Assembly: GCF_007828215.1 (NCBI RefSeq)
Contig: NZ_VIUE01000029.1
Location: forward strand, 1 to 64,000
Reading direction: 5' to 3'
Source of the DNA: Pseudomonas sp. SJZ074
GTDB taxonomy: Bacteria; Pseudomonadota; Gammaproteobacteria; Pseudomonadales; Pseudomonadaceae
Length of the DNA: 64,000 bases
The notes under the pieces were generated by a model that was given only the letters and a program-made list of their open reading frames with translations, ran no database searches and was not told where the DNA came from. Shown piece after piece: positions 27,621 through 36,396 of this stretch. A program made the position numbers and the translations under genes. The stretch's first letter is position 1. Each line of letters begins with the position of its first letter.

Positions 27621-29558
27621 TCAGCTTCGGGCAGCACGCCATGCCTCGATCAACTCCACAAACGTGCCCTGCACCTGCCCGATCAGCGTTTCATCATCGA
27701 TTTCCCCCGCCAGCCAGGCCCGGCTCGGCTCTTGGAAAATCGTGCGGCCCACGGCAAATCCCCGGCAGGTCGTGCTCTGGCTGGCCTGGCGAAACCCCTC
27801 GGCCAAAGCGGCAGCCGGGGCGTTGAGCCCCAGAAGCACGACCCCACGACAGTACGGGTCGCGCTGCTGGATCAGCTCGTCGAGCTGTTTCCACTCCTGC
27901 GCTGTCTGGGCTTCGATCTTCCACCACGCCGGGTAGATGCCCAGGTTGTAGAGGCGTTTGAGCGCGCGGTACAGCACATCAGGATGGGGCGACGGATGAT
28001 CCTTCGGCGGAATGACCTCCAGCAGCAATTCATGGCCGCTGACCTGTGAGGCCTTGTAGAGTCCCATCAGTTGGGCCTCCTGCTCCAGGCGCAGCAGCGG
28101 TTCGTCGTCGGGGTGGAACTGCACCAGGCACTTGATGATTTGTTCGCTGGGCCAGGCGATCAGGTTGCTGCCGATGGAACGCCCGTGTTCGAACGCCAGC
28201 GGACGCGAGCCTTGCACCTCCACCGGGCGGGCAACCCACCAGCCGCGCCCGGTGGCGGCGTTCAACGAGTCCTGGCCGAAGCGTTGATCGGCCAGCAAGC
28301 CGACATCGGCCTCGACGCCCTGGCGCTGCAGGTCGGCTTCGACCCGTTCCACCGCCTGGATGAACAGTTGCTTGAGGGCAGCAATGCTACTCAAGTCTCG
28401 ATCACTCTTTTGCGCCAGTTCCACCAGTTGCCACCGATGGTCGAAGGCAAAGATGAACAGTTGCTTCCAGGCCTTGCGCGGCACGCTGACCTGATGCAAC
28501 CGCTGCAACGCGAGGTCCTGGTCCGGCCGGGTGATCGGCACCGGGCTGTCGAACAAGTAGTCGAGTTCAGCCCGGGTCGGCATCGCCGGCGCACAGCCGT
28601 GACGCGACACCACCAGGCCACCGCAGGCATTGGCGAGCTGGCAGCAGCGTTCATCGCTGGCGTCCTCCAGCCAGCCGGCGAGGAAGCCCGACATGAAGGC
28701 ATCGCCGGCACCCAGTACATTCAGTACCTCAACGCGGACACCCGGATAAATGGCACCGTCCTCGAGTCGGGCCGGGATGGCGCCGTGTATCACCGTGCAA
28801 CCCTGCGGGCCGAGCTTGACCACCAGGGTGGCCGCCGTCAGCGAACGGACAGTACGCAGTGCCGTCAGCAGGTCTTCGCTGCCGCCGGCAATCAGGAATT
28901 CTTCTTCGGTGCCGACGATCAGGTCGAAACGCGGCAGGATGCCTTGCACATGCTGGCTGACTTTCTGGTCGGCGACGAAACGGGTTTCCCCGTCGGCCTT
29001 GCCCGTCACGCCCCAGAGCACCGGCCGGTAGTCGATGTCCAGTATGCGTTTGACGTTGTGCCTGTCGGCATGATCCAGCGCCTGGAGGCTGGCGTTGTAG
29101 ACGCCTTCAGCAGAGAAATGAGTGCCGGTGATCAGCAGCGCCTTGCTCGAAGCGATGAAGGCCTCGTCGATGTCTTCGGCGCGCAGCGCCATGTCGGCGC
29201 AGTTGTCCCGATAGAACACCAAGGGAAAGGTTTCCCGATCCTTGATGCCCAGCAAGACCAGGGCGGTCAGGCGCTCGGGGTCAACCTTGATGCCGCTGAC
29301 ATCGCAGCCTTCGCGGGCCAGGGATTCCACCAGGAAACGGCCCATGTGGTCGTCCCCTACCCGGCTCAGCATCGCCGACCTGAGCCCAAGTCGCGCGGTA
29401 CCGAAAGCGATGTTGGCCGATGAGCCGCCCAGGTATTTGGCGAAGCTCGACACATCCTCCAGCCGTGCCCCGACTTGCTGCGCATACAGGTCCACGCCCA
29501 GGCGTCCCAGGCAGATCACATCCAATTGACGCCCACTGGCAAAACGAGTCTGGCCCAT
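27621..29558 (-). CDS. iolC: bifunctional 5-dehydro-2-deoxygluconokinase / DUF2090 (DKGP aldolase)
   Basis: A 645-residue fusion. Residues 1 to about 325 form a PfkB-family kinase (LGRLGVDLYAQQVGARLED, then the catalytic GAGDAFMSGFLAG) that phosphorylates 2-deoxy-5-keto-gluconate. Residues about 335-640 form a DUF2090 domain (FAFDHRWQLVELA, PAWWKIEAQTAQEW, FAVGRTIFQEPSRAWLAGEI) that resembles class I aldolases and fits the IolJ step producing malonate semialdehyde and dihydroxyacetone phosphate. ATG 29558 (MGQTRFASG) is behind AGGAGCCAGC; the frame continues upstream without support. First gene of the operon. Confidence 0.92.
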   Translation of the reverse strand: MGQTRFASGRQLDVICLGRLGVDLYAQQVGARLEDVSSFAKYLGGSSANIAFGTARLGLRSAMLSRVGDDHMGRFLVESLAREGCDVSGIKVDPERLTALVLLGIKDRETFPLVFYRDNCADMALRAEDIDEAFIASSKALLITGTHFSAEGVYNASLQALDHADRHNVKRILDIDYRPVLWGVTGKADGETRFVADQKVSQHVQGILPRFDLIVGTEEEFLIAGGSEDLLTALRTVRSLTAATLVVKLGPQGCTVIHGAIPARLEDGAIYPGVRVEVLNVLGAGDAFMSGFLAGWLEDASDERCCQLANACGGLVVSRHGCAPAMPTRAELDYLFDSPVPITRPDQDLALQRLHQVSVPRKAWKQLFIFAFDHRWQLVELAQKSDRDLSSIAALKQLFIQAVERVEADLQRQGVEADVGLLADQRFGQDSLNAATGRGWWVARPVEVQGSRPLAFEHGRSIGSNLIAWPSEQIIKCLVQFHPDDEPLLRLEQEAQLMGLYKASQVSGHELLLEVIPPKDHPSPHPDVLYRALKRLYNLGIYPAWWKIEAQTAQEWKQLDELIQQRDPYCRGVVLLGLNAPAAALAEGFRQASQSTTCRGFAVGRTIFQEPSRAWLAGEIDDETLIGQVQGTFVELIEAWRAARS

Positions 29559-29868
29559 GCTGGCTCCTGTTATTTTTATCAGCCTGCGTTCGCTGCCGGA
29601 CCGGCGCCAACGCTCTTGGTGGGTGCAGACTAAAACGAGCGAGGAGCAAAAATCAATAATTTTTCTATAAATTTTTATGTGGAATATATTTTCCAATAAA
29701 CTGCAAATCAGCTGTGTCAGACACGGTGCGTCGGTTCAGTCATGGATTGCGACGTTACCCGTCATGATTTTCCCTGCGCCTACGCTGTAGACTGCGAGCA
29801 GCCAACTTATTGTCGAGGGCCGGTCTTTCAGCGGACGGCTCTATAAGAACAAGCCAGAAGGATTATCT
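29559..29868. other. 310-bp divergent promoter region between iolC and iolR
   Basis: No coding sequence. It is AT-rich around 29650-29710 and contains the putative IolR operator at 29680-29695. It should carry both the leftward iol promoter and the rightward iolR promoter. Confidence 0.65.
29680..29695. promoter_or_regulatory. near-perfect dyad TGGAATATATTTTCCA, putative IolR operator
   Basis: Seven of eight arm positions pair. It lies about 120 bp upstream of the iolC start and about 175 bp before iolR, and matches the perfect dyad before the inositol transporter genes (20535-20550). Confidence 0.7.
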
Positions 29869-30789
29869 ATGACCCGCCCCGATCTGCCGGCGCCATCCGA
29901 GCGCGCGTCCGAGGCCGCCCTCGCCAGCCCTCCGATCAATGCCGAGCGTCTGTTGCAACTGATTACCGATGAATATGAAAGCCTGCCGCGCCAGCTCAAG
30001 CGCATTGCCAGCTACATGAGCCAGCAAAGCGACCGGATCATGGTCGATCGCATCAGCGACATCGCCCGCGAGTGCGAAGTGCATCCCTCGGCCATCGTGC
30101 GCTTCTCCCAACGGTTCGGCTTCAGCGGGTTCAGCGAAATGCAGGCCTTGTTCCGCGAGGCCTATACCCACAAGACCACACCGGTGCAGAACTATCAGCA
30201 ACGCATTCGCAGCATGATCGCCAACAAGTCGCAGAAAGCCAGCGGCGGCGACCTGGCACGCGAGTGCATCAACGCCACGCTGTCGGGCATCGAACGACTG
30301 GGGCTGGAATTGGACGACCAGGCGTTCGACAAGGCCGTCGACCTGGTGGTCAATGCCGACAATATCTATGTGGTGGGCGTGCGACGCTCCTTCGCCGTGG
30401 CCGATTACCTGGTCTATAACCTGCAACACACCAACAAACGCATCCATCTGGTGTCCGGCCTGGGGGGCAGTTATCGCGAGCAGATGCGCAGTGTCCGGGC
30501 CAATGATCTGGTGATCGCCATCAGCTTCACGCCCTATGGCAAGGAAACCCAGCACTGCCTGCGCATCGCCCAGCATCACCAGGCCAAGACGCTGATCATC
30601 ACCGACAGCAACCTGTCGCCCCTGGCAAAACGCGCCAACACCATACTGCTGGTGAACGAAGGCAGCTCCTTCGCCTTCCGCTCGCTGAGCGCCACCCTGT
30701 GCCTGTGCCAGGCTCTGTTCATTGCCGTGGCCTATCGGCTGGAGCTCAAGGTGGATGAGATTCATGAACAGGTGGGGTTCGAGGATTAA
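29869..30789 (+). CDS. iolR: RpiR-family transcriptional regulator of inositol catabolism
   Basis: A 306-residue regulator. Residues about 25-105 form the RpiR helix-turn-helix (LPRQLKRIASYMSQQSDRIM, then ECEVHPSAIVRFSQRFGFSGFSEMQALFR). Residues about 140-270 form a SIS sugar-binding domain (NIYVVGVRRSFAVADYL, DLVIAISFTPYGKET). It is divergent from the iol operon and likely represses it until an inositol breakdown intermediate binds the SIS domain. ATG 29869 follows AGAAGGATTATCT. A REP doublet follows its stop. Confidence 0.88.
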   Translation: MTRPDLPAPSERASEAALASPPINAERLLQLITDEYESLPRQLKRIASYMSQQSDRIMVDRISDIARECEVHPSAIVRFSQRFGFSGFSEMQALFREAYTHKTTPVQNYQQRIRSMIANKSQKASGGDLARECINATLSGIERLGLELDDQAFDKAVDLVVNADNIYVVGVRRSFAVADYLVYNLQHTNKRIHLVSGLGGSYREQMRSVRANDLVIAISFTPYGKETQHCLRIAQHHQAKTLIITDSNLSPLAKRANTILLVNEGSSFAFRSLSATLCLCQALFIAVAYRLELKVDEIHEQVGFED

Positions 30790-30852
30790 CGCTCAACACC
30801 ATTCCCACAGGGTCCTGAGGTGATCGCAGACTTGGCGTTCACTGCAAATCCC

Positions 30853-30940
30853 CTGTGGGAGCGGGCTTGCTCGCGAAGGCGGAGTGTCAGCAAAACATCT
30901 GTTGACTGACACTCCGCCTTCGCGAGCAAGCCCGCTCCCC
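30853..30940. repeat. REP doublet after iolR
   Basis: CTGTGGGAGCGGGCTTGCTC and GCGAGCAAGCCCGCTCCCCC flank about 35 bp, including the inner pair GGAGTGTCAG/CTGACACTCC. It lies between convergent iolR and hcnC. Confidence 0.85.
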
Positions 30941-30993
30941 CAAAGTCCGCGCGCGGCTGCAACTGTGTGTTCACCCGACAGGGTTCTTCTGTC

Positions 30994-32271
30994 TCAGGCC
31001 AGCTCAACATCCTTCGGCTCAGCAACCCTCGTCGTCACCTCGAAGCGATCCGCCAGGAACGGTGTGATATCCAACGGCAGCGGCTCGTTGTTCACCAGCC
31101 TGTCCAGCAGCACCCCGGTGATGGCCGAGGTCAGGATGCCGGTGCGGAAATGTCCGCAAGCATTCAGATACCCTTCCACCCCTCGCATCGGCCCCAGGAT
31201 CGGCAATTCATCGGGAGAGCCCGGACGCAGGCCGGCCCAGGTTCGCTTGAGATTGATGTCGGCCAGTTGCGGGATGCACCGCATCGCCCCTTGCACCAGC
31301 CCCTCGATCTCCGGGTAGGTGGTGGTCACGTCAAAGCCTTTGTCTTCCGTGGTGCTACCAATGAGGATTTCACCATTGTCTTTCTGCGCCACGTAGCAGT
31401 CGCTGGTGGTCAGGCAGCCGTTGAGAAGCTTCGGCATGCGCTCGGTCAGCAGGATCTGCCCCTTGACCGGCTTGACCGGAATCCGCACGCCGGTGGCCTG
31501 CTCGCTCAGGTCGGCCGCCCAGGCACCGCTGGCATTGATCAGGGTCCGGCAGTTGAAGGTGCCGGCCTCGGCGGTGTCTACTCCCGTCACCCGCGCCCCG
31601 CTGCGTAGCACCTCGGTAACGTGGGTGTTGAAATACAGGTCGACACCATTCTGCCGGGCACCTTCGGTGTAGGCGTCGGCCAGTCGGAACGGGCTGACCT
31701 GGTGATCGCACAGGAACTCCAATGCACCCCGAGCCTCGTGGCTGACGCTGGGCTCGGCCTCGCGCAGGGCGGTCTGGTCAAGCCAGCGCACCTGATCGGC
31801 CAGGTGAGGAATGCAGGCGACGATGTGCTCGGCATACAAGCGATCCTCGTCGTCGTAGATCACGAACTTGAGCCCGGTTTCCTCGAATTTGATATCCATG
31901 CCATGGTTGTCCAGCAACTCCCGGTGCAATTGGGGGTACATCGCGTTGGACTGCAAGGCAAAGTCGAAGAACGACTGGGGCAGGATATGCGGCGTGCTGG
32001 CATCTACTGCCACGGCGGCGCCCTGGGTCTGGCGCTTGCGGTTGGCCGACATCATGCGAAAGAAGATCACCCCACAGCCCAACCCCACCGACTCGCCGAT
32101 GGCCCACAGGCCGCCGGCCGAAGCGCGGGTCGCGTTGCCGGGGCGCTTGGCGTCGATCAGGGCGACTCTCAAGTGCTTGCGCTTGGACAATTGGTAGGCA
32201 CAGGAAGCGCCGATCACACCGCCACCGGCGATGACCACATCGTAATCCCTGATCTCTGGATGCTTAATCAT
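30994..32271 (-). CDS. hcnC: hydrogen cyanide synthase subunit HcnC (FAD oxidase)
   Basis: A 425-residue DAO-family flavoprotein. The FAD motif VVIAGGGVIGASCAYQLSKR is at the N terminus and RASAGGLWAIGESVGLGCG with VIFFRMMSANR closely resembles what I recall of HcnC. YVAQKDNGEILIGSTTEDKG and NACGHFRTGILTSAITG are near the C terminus. With HcnA and HcnB it oxidises glycine to HCN and CO2 at the inner membrane. ATG 32271 overlaps the end of hcnB by 8 bp; the gene order A-B-C is that of known hcn operons. A D-amino-acid or hydroxyproline dehydrogenase set is the main alternative. Confidence 0.87.
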   Translation of the reverse strand: MIKHPEIRDYDVVIAGGGVIGASCAYQLSKRKHLRVALIDAKRPGNATRASAGGLWAIGESVGLGCGVIFFRMMSANRKRQTQGAAVAVDASTPHILPQSFFDFALQSNAMYPQLHRELLDNHGMDIKFEETGLKFVIYDDEDRLYAEHIVACIPHLADQVRWLDQTALREAEPSVSHEARGALEFLCDHQVSPFRLADAYTEGARQNGVDLYFNTHVTEVLRSGARVTGVDTAEAGTFNCRTLINASGAWAADLSEQATGVRIPVKPVKGQILLTERMPKLLNGCLTTSDCYVAQKDNGEILIGSTTEDKGFDVTTTYPEIEGLVQGAMRCIPQLADINLKRTWAGLRPGSPDELPILGPMRGVEGYLNACGHFRTGILTSAITGVLLDRLVNNEPLPLDITPFLADRFEVTTRVAEPKDVELA

Positions 32272-33673
32272 GGCGGGCGGCCTCCATGCCAACATTGCGG
32301 AACGCTGAAAACGGTATCGGATCGATCGGAAAGCGTGGCCGTAGCCAGCCGACGTCGGCGCGCCCAGTGGCCTCGCGCAGGCGGTCGCTGCAATACCCGA
32401 CGCACATCCGCCCCTGGCAATCGCCCATGCTCACCCGGGTGCGCATCTTCAGGCTGGCGATGTCCTGCACGCCCTGTTCAATGGCCCGGTCGATGTCCGC
32501 GCGGGTGGCGTGCTCACAGCGGCAGATCACCGTATCGGCCGTCGGCAGCGCGGTTAGTCCGGCTCCGCGCCGGGTGTAGCGGTCCACGGCTGCACGGAAG
32601 CGGAGGATCCGGTCCAACTTCGCCTGATATTGCCCCCGGCGTTCGAGGGCGGCATGGGAGTCCAGCACATTGCATTGCATCAGCACCGACAGCGCAGCGA
32701 TGCGCCCGCTCAGCATGGCCGCTTCACCGCCGCGAATCCCGCCCATGTCACCGGCCAGGTGGATGTGCGCCTCGCTGCTTTGCTGCCAGGCATCAGACAC
32801 TGCACGCAGATAGCCATCGTCGCTGAAACCATGCTCCAGGCCCATCTGCTGGCTCAACTGGGTGCGCGGTATGAAACCGTAGCCGACCGCCAACGTCTGG
32901 GCCGGCACCTGTTCGGCACGTTCGAGGTCGGGTTTCCAGTCGCTGGAATATGGTGCAACGGTGACCATGTCCAATTCGCCCTCGCCATGGGCCTGCACCA
33001 CGCCCCAGCCATAACGCACGGGTATGCGATGACGCTTGAGGTAGGCCAGCATGCTCAGGCCATCGAGGAAAAGCTGCGGCTTGTTCAGCAACGCCAGGCT
33101 TTGCTTGGCAATCGTGCCGAATGCGCAGGCTTCATAGACACCGGCCACGGCCACGCCCGCGGCATGCAACTGACACGCCACCAGCGGCAGCAACGGACCG
33201 GTACCGGCAATCACCACCGGGCTCGGTGGCCTGACCACCCCGCTCTTGATCTGCAGTTGCAGGCCTCCCAGCAGCATCACCCCGGGCAGCGTCCAGCCGG
33301 GGAAAGGCACGCTGCGCTCATGACAACCGGCCGCCAGGACCAGGTGGGAATAGGCGACCTCGCAGACACGCTCCTCGGCATCCAGCAGCATCAGCGCCCG
33401 CAGCCCCTCGGCCCCGACGACGCGGTGGTTGAACCGGACGTCGATCAGCCCGGCGTGTCGGTCGAACTCGCCGTGGAGTTTTTCCAGGGCTTCGCTGTAG
33501 CGCGGTCCCAGGTAGTCGAGGCTGATGCCATCACGCAACGGCCCGCGATACACCACGCCACCCAGACGCGGCGCCTCTTCAAGCAACGTGCAGCGCAGCC
33601 CATGGGCCGCCAGCTCGATGGCGGCTGCCATACCGGCCGGCCCACCGCCGACGATCACCGGAGCGAGGTTCAT
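32264..33673 (-). CDS. hcnB: hydrogen cyanide synthase subunit HcnB
   Basis: A 469-residue FAD/NAD(P) oxidoreductase. VIVGGGPAGMAAAIELAAHG binds FAD, VVIAGTGPLLPLVACQL is the second dinucleotide motif, and HLAGDMGGIRGGEAAMLSG is the FAD 3' motif. The C-terminal part has a BFD-like [2Fe-2S] domain with CRCEHATRADID and CQGRMCVGYC. Length and ending (IDPIPFSAF) fit HcnB. ATG 33673 overlaps the hcnA stop by 4 bp, so the two are translationally coupled. Confidence 0.87.
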   Translation of the reverse strand: MNLAPVIVGGGPAGMAAAIELAAHGLRCTLLEEAPRLGGVVYRGPLRDGISLDYLGPRYSEALEKLHGEFDRHAGLIDVRFNHRVVGAEGLRALMLLDAEERVCEVAYSHLVLAAGCHERSVPFPGWTLPGVMLLGGLQLQIKSGVVRPPSPVVIAGTGPLLPLVACQLHAAGVAVAGVYEACAFGTIAKQSLALLNKPQLFLDGLSMLAYLKRHRIPVRYGWGVVQAHGEGELDMVTVAPYSSDWKPDLERAEQVPAQTLAVGYGFIPRTQLSQQMGLEHGFSDDGYLRAVSDAWQQSSEAHIHLAGDMGGIRGGEAAMLSGRIAALSVLMQCNVLDSHAALERRGQYQAKLDRILRFRAAVDRYTRRGAGLTALPTADTVICRCEHATRADIDRAIEQGVQDIASLKMRTRVSMGDCQGRMCVGYCSDRLREATGRADVGWLRPRFPIDPIPFSAFRNVGMEAARHD

Positions 33674-33993
33674 GGCGCCTCCGTTTCGACGATGCGGTTG
33701 GTCCGGGTTTCGATCTGCATACCGGGGCGTACCTGGGTCTGACAGGCGCGGCGCTTGTAACGACCGTCGATCCTGACCAGGCAGCATTGGCACACGCCCA
33801 TGCCGCAGTAGGCGCCGCTGATCTGGCCATGATCGTTGCGGGCGACCTGGCGCTGCCCCTGGGACTGGATAACGGTCAGGACGGTTTCGCCCCGGGCGGC
33901 ATTGACGATCCGCCCGTCCAGGTGCACCGTCATGTCGGGCCGGGTCAAGGGTTGGATATCGAATTTTTGGCGTAGAAGGTCTTGAGGCTGCAT
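33670..33993 (-). CDS. hcnA: hydrogen cyanide synthase subunit HcnA (2Fe-2S)
   Basis: A 107-residue ferredoxin-like protein (Fer2_4 family). The ligands lie in YCGMGVCQCCLV and a following RRACQT. The segment ARNDHGQISGA just before them and VRPGMQIET after them match the HcnA consensus as I remember it. ATG 33993 follows CAAGGAAGAGCC, where the Shine-Dalgarno lies within an RsmA-type GGA context, as in GacS/GacA-controlled hcnA genes. It accepts or passes electrons in the HCN synthase complex. Confidence 0.88.
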   Translation of the reverse strand: MQPQDLLRQKFDIQPLTRPDMTVHLDGRIVNAARGETVLTVIQSQGQRQVARNDHGQISGAYCGMGVCQCCLVRIDGRYKRRACQTQVRPGMQIETRTNRIVETEAP

Positions 33994-33999
33994 GATGCG

Positions 34000-34056
34000 G
34001 CTCTTCCTTGATGTGAATGCTTTATCGAAGACCGGTGAGGTCTCGGCTCCTTGCAG
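34000..34056 (-). promoter_or_regulatory. GGA motifs in the hcnA leader, putative RsmA sites
   Basis: On the minus strand TCAAGGAAGA (around 34002-34011) overlaps the hcnA ribosome binding site and GCAAGGAGC (34046-34054) lies about 45 nt further upstream. RsmA/CsrA binds A(N)GGA motifs of this kind and blocks translation in known pseudomonad hcnA genes. Binding here is inferred. Confidence 0.5.
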
Positions 34057-34145
34057 CACACCATCACCGGTTAGCGTCGGTACCCGACGGCGACAGCGCG
34101 CCAAGGCAGGGCAACGGACGCAACATAATGGTGCGCACTCGATTC

Positions 34146-34186
34146 ATGTTAGGGATTATTTGTGACCAAGTGTTGATCCAGGCCAG
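34146..34186 (-). promoter_or_regulatory. ANR-type box and -10 element of the hcnA promoter
   Basis: On the minus strand CTGGC-CTGG-ATCAA (34186-34173) is an FNR/ANR-like box with one good half-site. TAACAT (34151-34146) is a candidate -10. If transcription starts near 34138, the box is centred at about -41.5, the classic activating position. The known hcnA promoters have the same layout with an imperfect left half-site. Confidence 0.6.
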
Positions 34187-34288
34187 TGAAACCACTTGCC
34201 CGTCCATGAACTTTTTTTCAGAAAGCCGACAGGATTTCTTTGGCAGAATGCTGCGCAATGGCATCAATTTCTCAACCCGGTACCGCCC

Positions 34289-34972
34289 ATGAACCGCATC
34301 CTGACCATCGAAGACGACGCCGTGACCGCCCGTGAGATCGTCGCCGAACTGACCCGTAACGGCCTGAACGTCGACTGGGTCGATAACGGCCGCGAAGGCC
34401 TGGAACGAGCAGTGAGCGGCGACTACGACCTGATTACCCTCGACCGCATGCTGCCCGAGCTCGACGGCCTGGTGATCGTCACTACCCTGCGCACCATGGG
34501 CGTGGCGACGCCGATCCTGATGATCAGCGCCCTTTCCGATGTGGATGAGCGCGTACGCGGCCTGCGGGCCGGCGGTGACGATTACCTGACCAAACCGTTC
34601 GCCACCGATGAAATGGCCGCCCGGGTCGAGGTGCTGCTGCGGCGCAATAATGGCGCCCGGGAACCGGAAACCATCCTGCGGGTGGCCGATCTGGAACTGG
34701 ATCTGATCAGCCGTGAGGCCAGTCGCAACGGGCAACTGCTCAGCCTGCTGCCCACCGAATACAAATTGCTGGAATTCCTGATGCGCAACAGCGGGCAGAT
34801 TCTTTCGCGCATGATGATTTTCGAGGAAGTCTGGGGCTATCACTTCGACCCCGGCACCAACCTGATCGACGTCCATATCGGTCGCCTGCGCAAGAAAATC
34901 GATCCGCCAGGCCTGGAACCGCTGATTCGCACCGTGCGGGGTTCGGGCTATGTCATTGCTGAACCCCGCTAA
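34289..34972 (+). CDS. OmpR-family response regulator
   Basis: A 227-residue two-component regulator. The receiver domain has Asp9 and Asp10, phosphoacceptor Asp52 (LITLDRML) and Lys102 (YLTKPF). The C-terminal winged helix spans about 130-225 (LLSLLPTEYKLLEFLMRN, GTNLIDVHIGRLRKKID). ATG 34289 (MNRILTIEDD) is the natural start; the frame extends upstream through non-protein-like sequence. It overlaps the sensor kinase gene by 23 bp. The signal is unknown; the gene lies divergently next to hcnABC. Confidence 0.9.
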   Translation: MNRILTIEDDAVTAREIVAELTRNGLNVDWVDNGREGLERAVSGDYDLITLDRMLPELDGLVIVTTLRTMGVATPILMISALSDVDERVRGLRAGGDDYLTKPFATDEMAARVEVLLRRNNGAREPETILRVADLELDLISREASRNGQLLSLLPTEYKLLEFLMRNSGQILSRMMIFEEVWGYHFDPGTNLIDVHIGRLRKKIDPPGLEPLIRTVRGSGYVIAEPR

Positions 34973-36335
34973 GGGCTGGCGCTCTTCCAGCAGCCGCCTG
35001 CTGGCGCTGTACAGTGCGCTGTTCGTGCTCTGGAGCGCGATTTTGATGGGGGTCATGTACTACGAGGTGTTCGGCTACCTCGACAGCCTGGCCAAACACT
35101 CCCTGATGCAGCGCCAGCACCTGTTCGCCCGCATCCACGGCGATCAACTGGAAGATGCGCTCATGGCCAGCCTGACCCTGGACGATCGCGGCGTCGACGC
35201 CTATGGCCTGTTCGATCCACAGTTGCGCCACCTGAGCGGGCCGATCCAGCGGATTCCCGCCGACCTGCCGCTGGACGGCAAAATCCACATATTGAGCGAT
35301 TGTGTCGACTACGACGATCCGGGCGTGCCCTCCGACAGTTGCGACGCCGTGGCGAACCGGACCCAGGACGGACGCTGGCTGGTGCTGGCGCGGGACAACG
35401 GCTCGCTCTTCGCAGTGACCCGTATCATTCTCCACGCGCTGTTATGGGGTGTATCGCTGACCATCCTGCCGGGGATTGCCGGCTGGCATCTCTTGCGCCG
35501 CCGACCGTTGCAACGCATCCGCAAACTGCAGGCCAGTGCCGAGGCCATCGTCGCCGGCGACCTGACCCATCGCCTGCCGCTGTCGAGCCGGCGGGATGAA
35601 CTGGACATGCTGGCGGCGATCGTCAATGCCATGCTCGATCGCATCGAACGCCTGATGAACGAGGTCAAGGGCGTGTGCGACAACATTGCCCATGACCTGC
35701 GCACACCGCTGACGCGCCTGCGCGCCCAGCTCTATCGTATCCAGCAGCAAGCCGCGGATGGATCCCCCGAAGCCTTGCAGATGGATCAGGTGCTTGCCGA
35801 GACCGATACGCTGATGGCGCGGTTCCGAGGCTTGCTGCGGATCTCCGAGCTGGAAGACCAGCAGCGTCGCTCGGGCTTCGTGCGCGTCGACCCGCTGCAG
35901 TTGCTACAGGAACTGCATGATTTCTATCTGCCCCTGGCCGAGGAAGGCGAACTGATCTTCAGCCTCGAAGTGCCCGAGACCCTGCCTTTGCTCAACGGCG
36001 ACCGGGCCCTGCTGTTCGAAGCGGTGTCGAACCTGCTGAGCAACTCCATCAAGTTCACCCCGGCGGGAGGCAAGGTGGCCCTGCGCGGTATCGATCAGGG
36101 CGACAGCACCCGCATCGAGGTGCTCGACTCCGGCCCAGGCATTCCGGAACCGGAGCGCAAGGCCGTGTTCCGCCGCTTCTATCGAGCCGAGGGCAGCAGC
36201 CACCATGGCGGGTTTGGCCTGGGCCTGTCGATCGTCGCAGCGATTGTCAACTTGCACGGGTTCACACTGGAGGTAGGCAGCAGCGAATACGGCGGTGCGC
36301 GGTTGGCACTCGATTGCCGGGCGACGCTGCTGTAA
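34950..36335 (+). CDS. sensor histidine kinase
   Basis: A 461-residue membrane kinase. Transmembrane helices at about 18-40 and 160-180 enclose a periplasmic domain of about 120 residues. HAMP follows (about 183-235), then the H box with phospho-His248 (CDNIAHDLRTPLTRL), the N box NLLSNSIKFTP, and G boxes DSGPGIPEPE and GGFGLGLSIV. It pairs with the response regulator encoded just upstream; the 23-bp overlap suggests coupled translation. The periplasmic part contains Cys118 and Cys131, which could form a disulfide. Confidence 0.9.
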   Translation: MSLLNPAKGWRSSSSRLLALYSALFVLWSAILMGVMYYEVFGYLDSLAKHSLMQRQHLFARIHGDQLEDALMASLTLDDRGVDAYGLFDPQLRHLSGPIQRIPADLPLDGKIHILSDCVDYDDPGVPSDSCDAVANRTQDGRWLVLARDNGSLFAVTRIILHALLWGVSLTILPGIAGWHLLRRRPLQRIRKLQASAEAIVAGDLTHRLPLSSRRDELDMLAAIVNAMLDRIERLMNEVKGVCDNIAHDLRTPLTRLRAQLYRIQQQAADGSPEALQMDQVLAETDTLMARFRGLLRISELEDQQRRSGFVRVDPLQLLQELHDFYLPLAEEGELIFSLEVPETLPLLNGDRALLFEAVSNLLSNSIKFTPAGGKVALRGIDQGDSTRIEVLDSGPGIPEPERKAVFRRFYRAEGSSHHGGFGLGLSIVAAIVNLHGFTLEVGSSEYGGARLALDCRATLL

Positions 36336-36343
36336 GAATTACC

Positions 36344-36373
36344 TGTGGCGAGGGAGCTTGCTCCCTCGCCACA
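36344..36373. terminator. hairpin of the TGTGGCGAGGG family after the kinase gene
   Basis: GTGGCGAGGGAG and CTCCCTCGCCAC form a perfect 12-bp stem with a CTTG loop. It sits between the convergent kinase and DUF1652 genes. No T tract follows on the plus strand, so termination is plausible but not certain. Confidence 0.55.
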
Positions 36374-36396
36374 AAAATGGACTAGCCACAACTGGA

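Larger units (their letters stand above)
33994..34288. other. 295-bp divergent region between hcnA and a two-component system
   Basis: No coding sequence. It carries an ANR-type box and candidate -10 for hcnA, GGA motifs in the hcnA leader, and the promoter and ribosome binding region of the response-regulator gene. Confidence 0.6.

Noticed and set aside
30994-33993. D-hydroxyproline or opine dehydrogenase set instead of hcnABC
   Set aside because: Related three-subunit enzymes exist, but the HcnA signature ARNDHGQISGA with GMGVCQCC, the HcnC segment ESVGLGCG, and the ANR-type promoter with GGA leader fit HCN synthase better.
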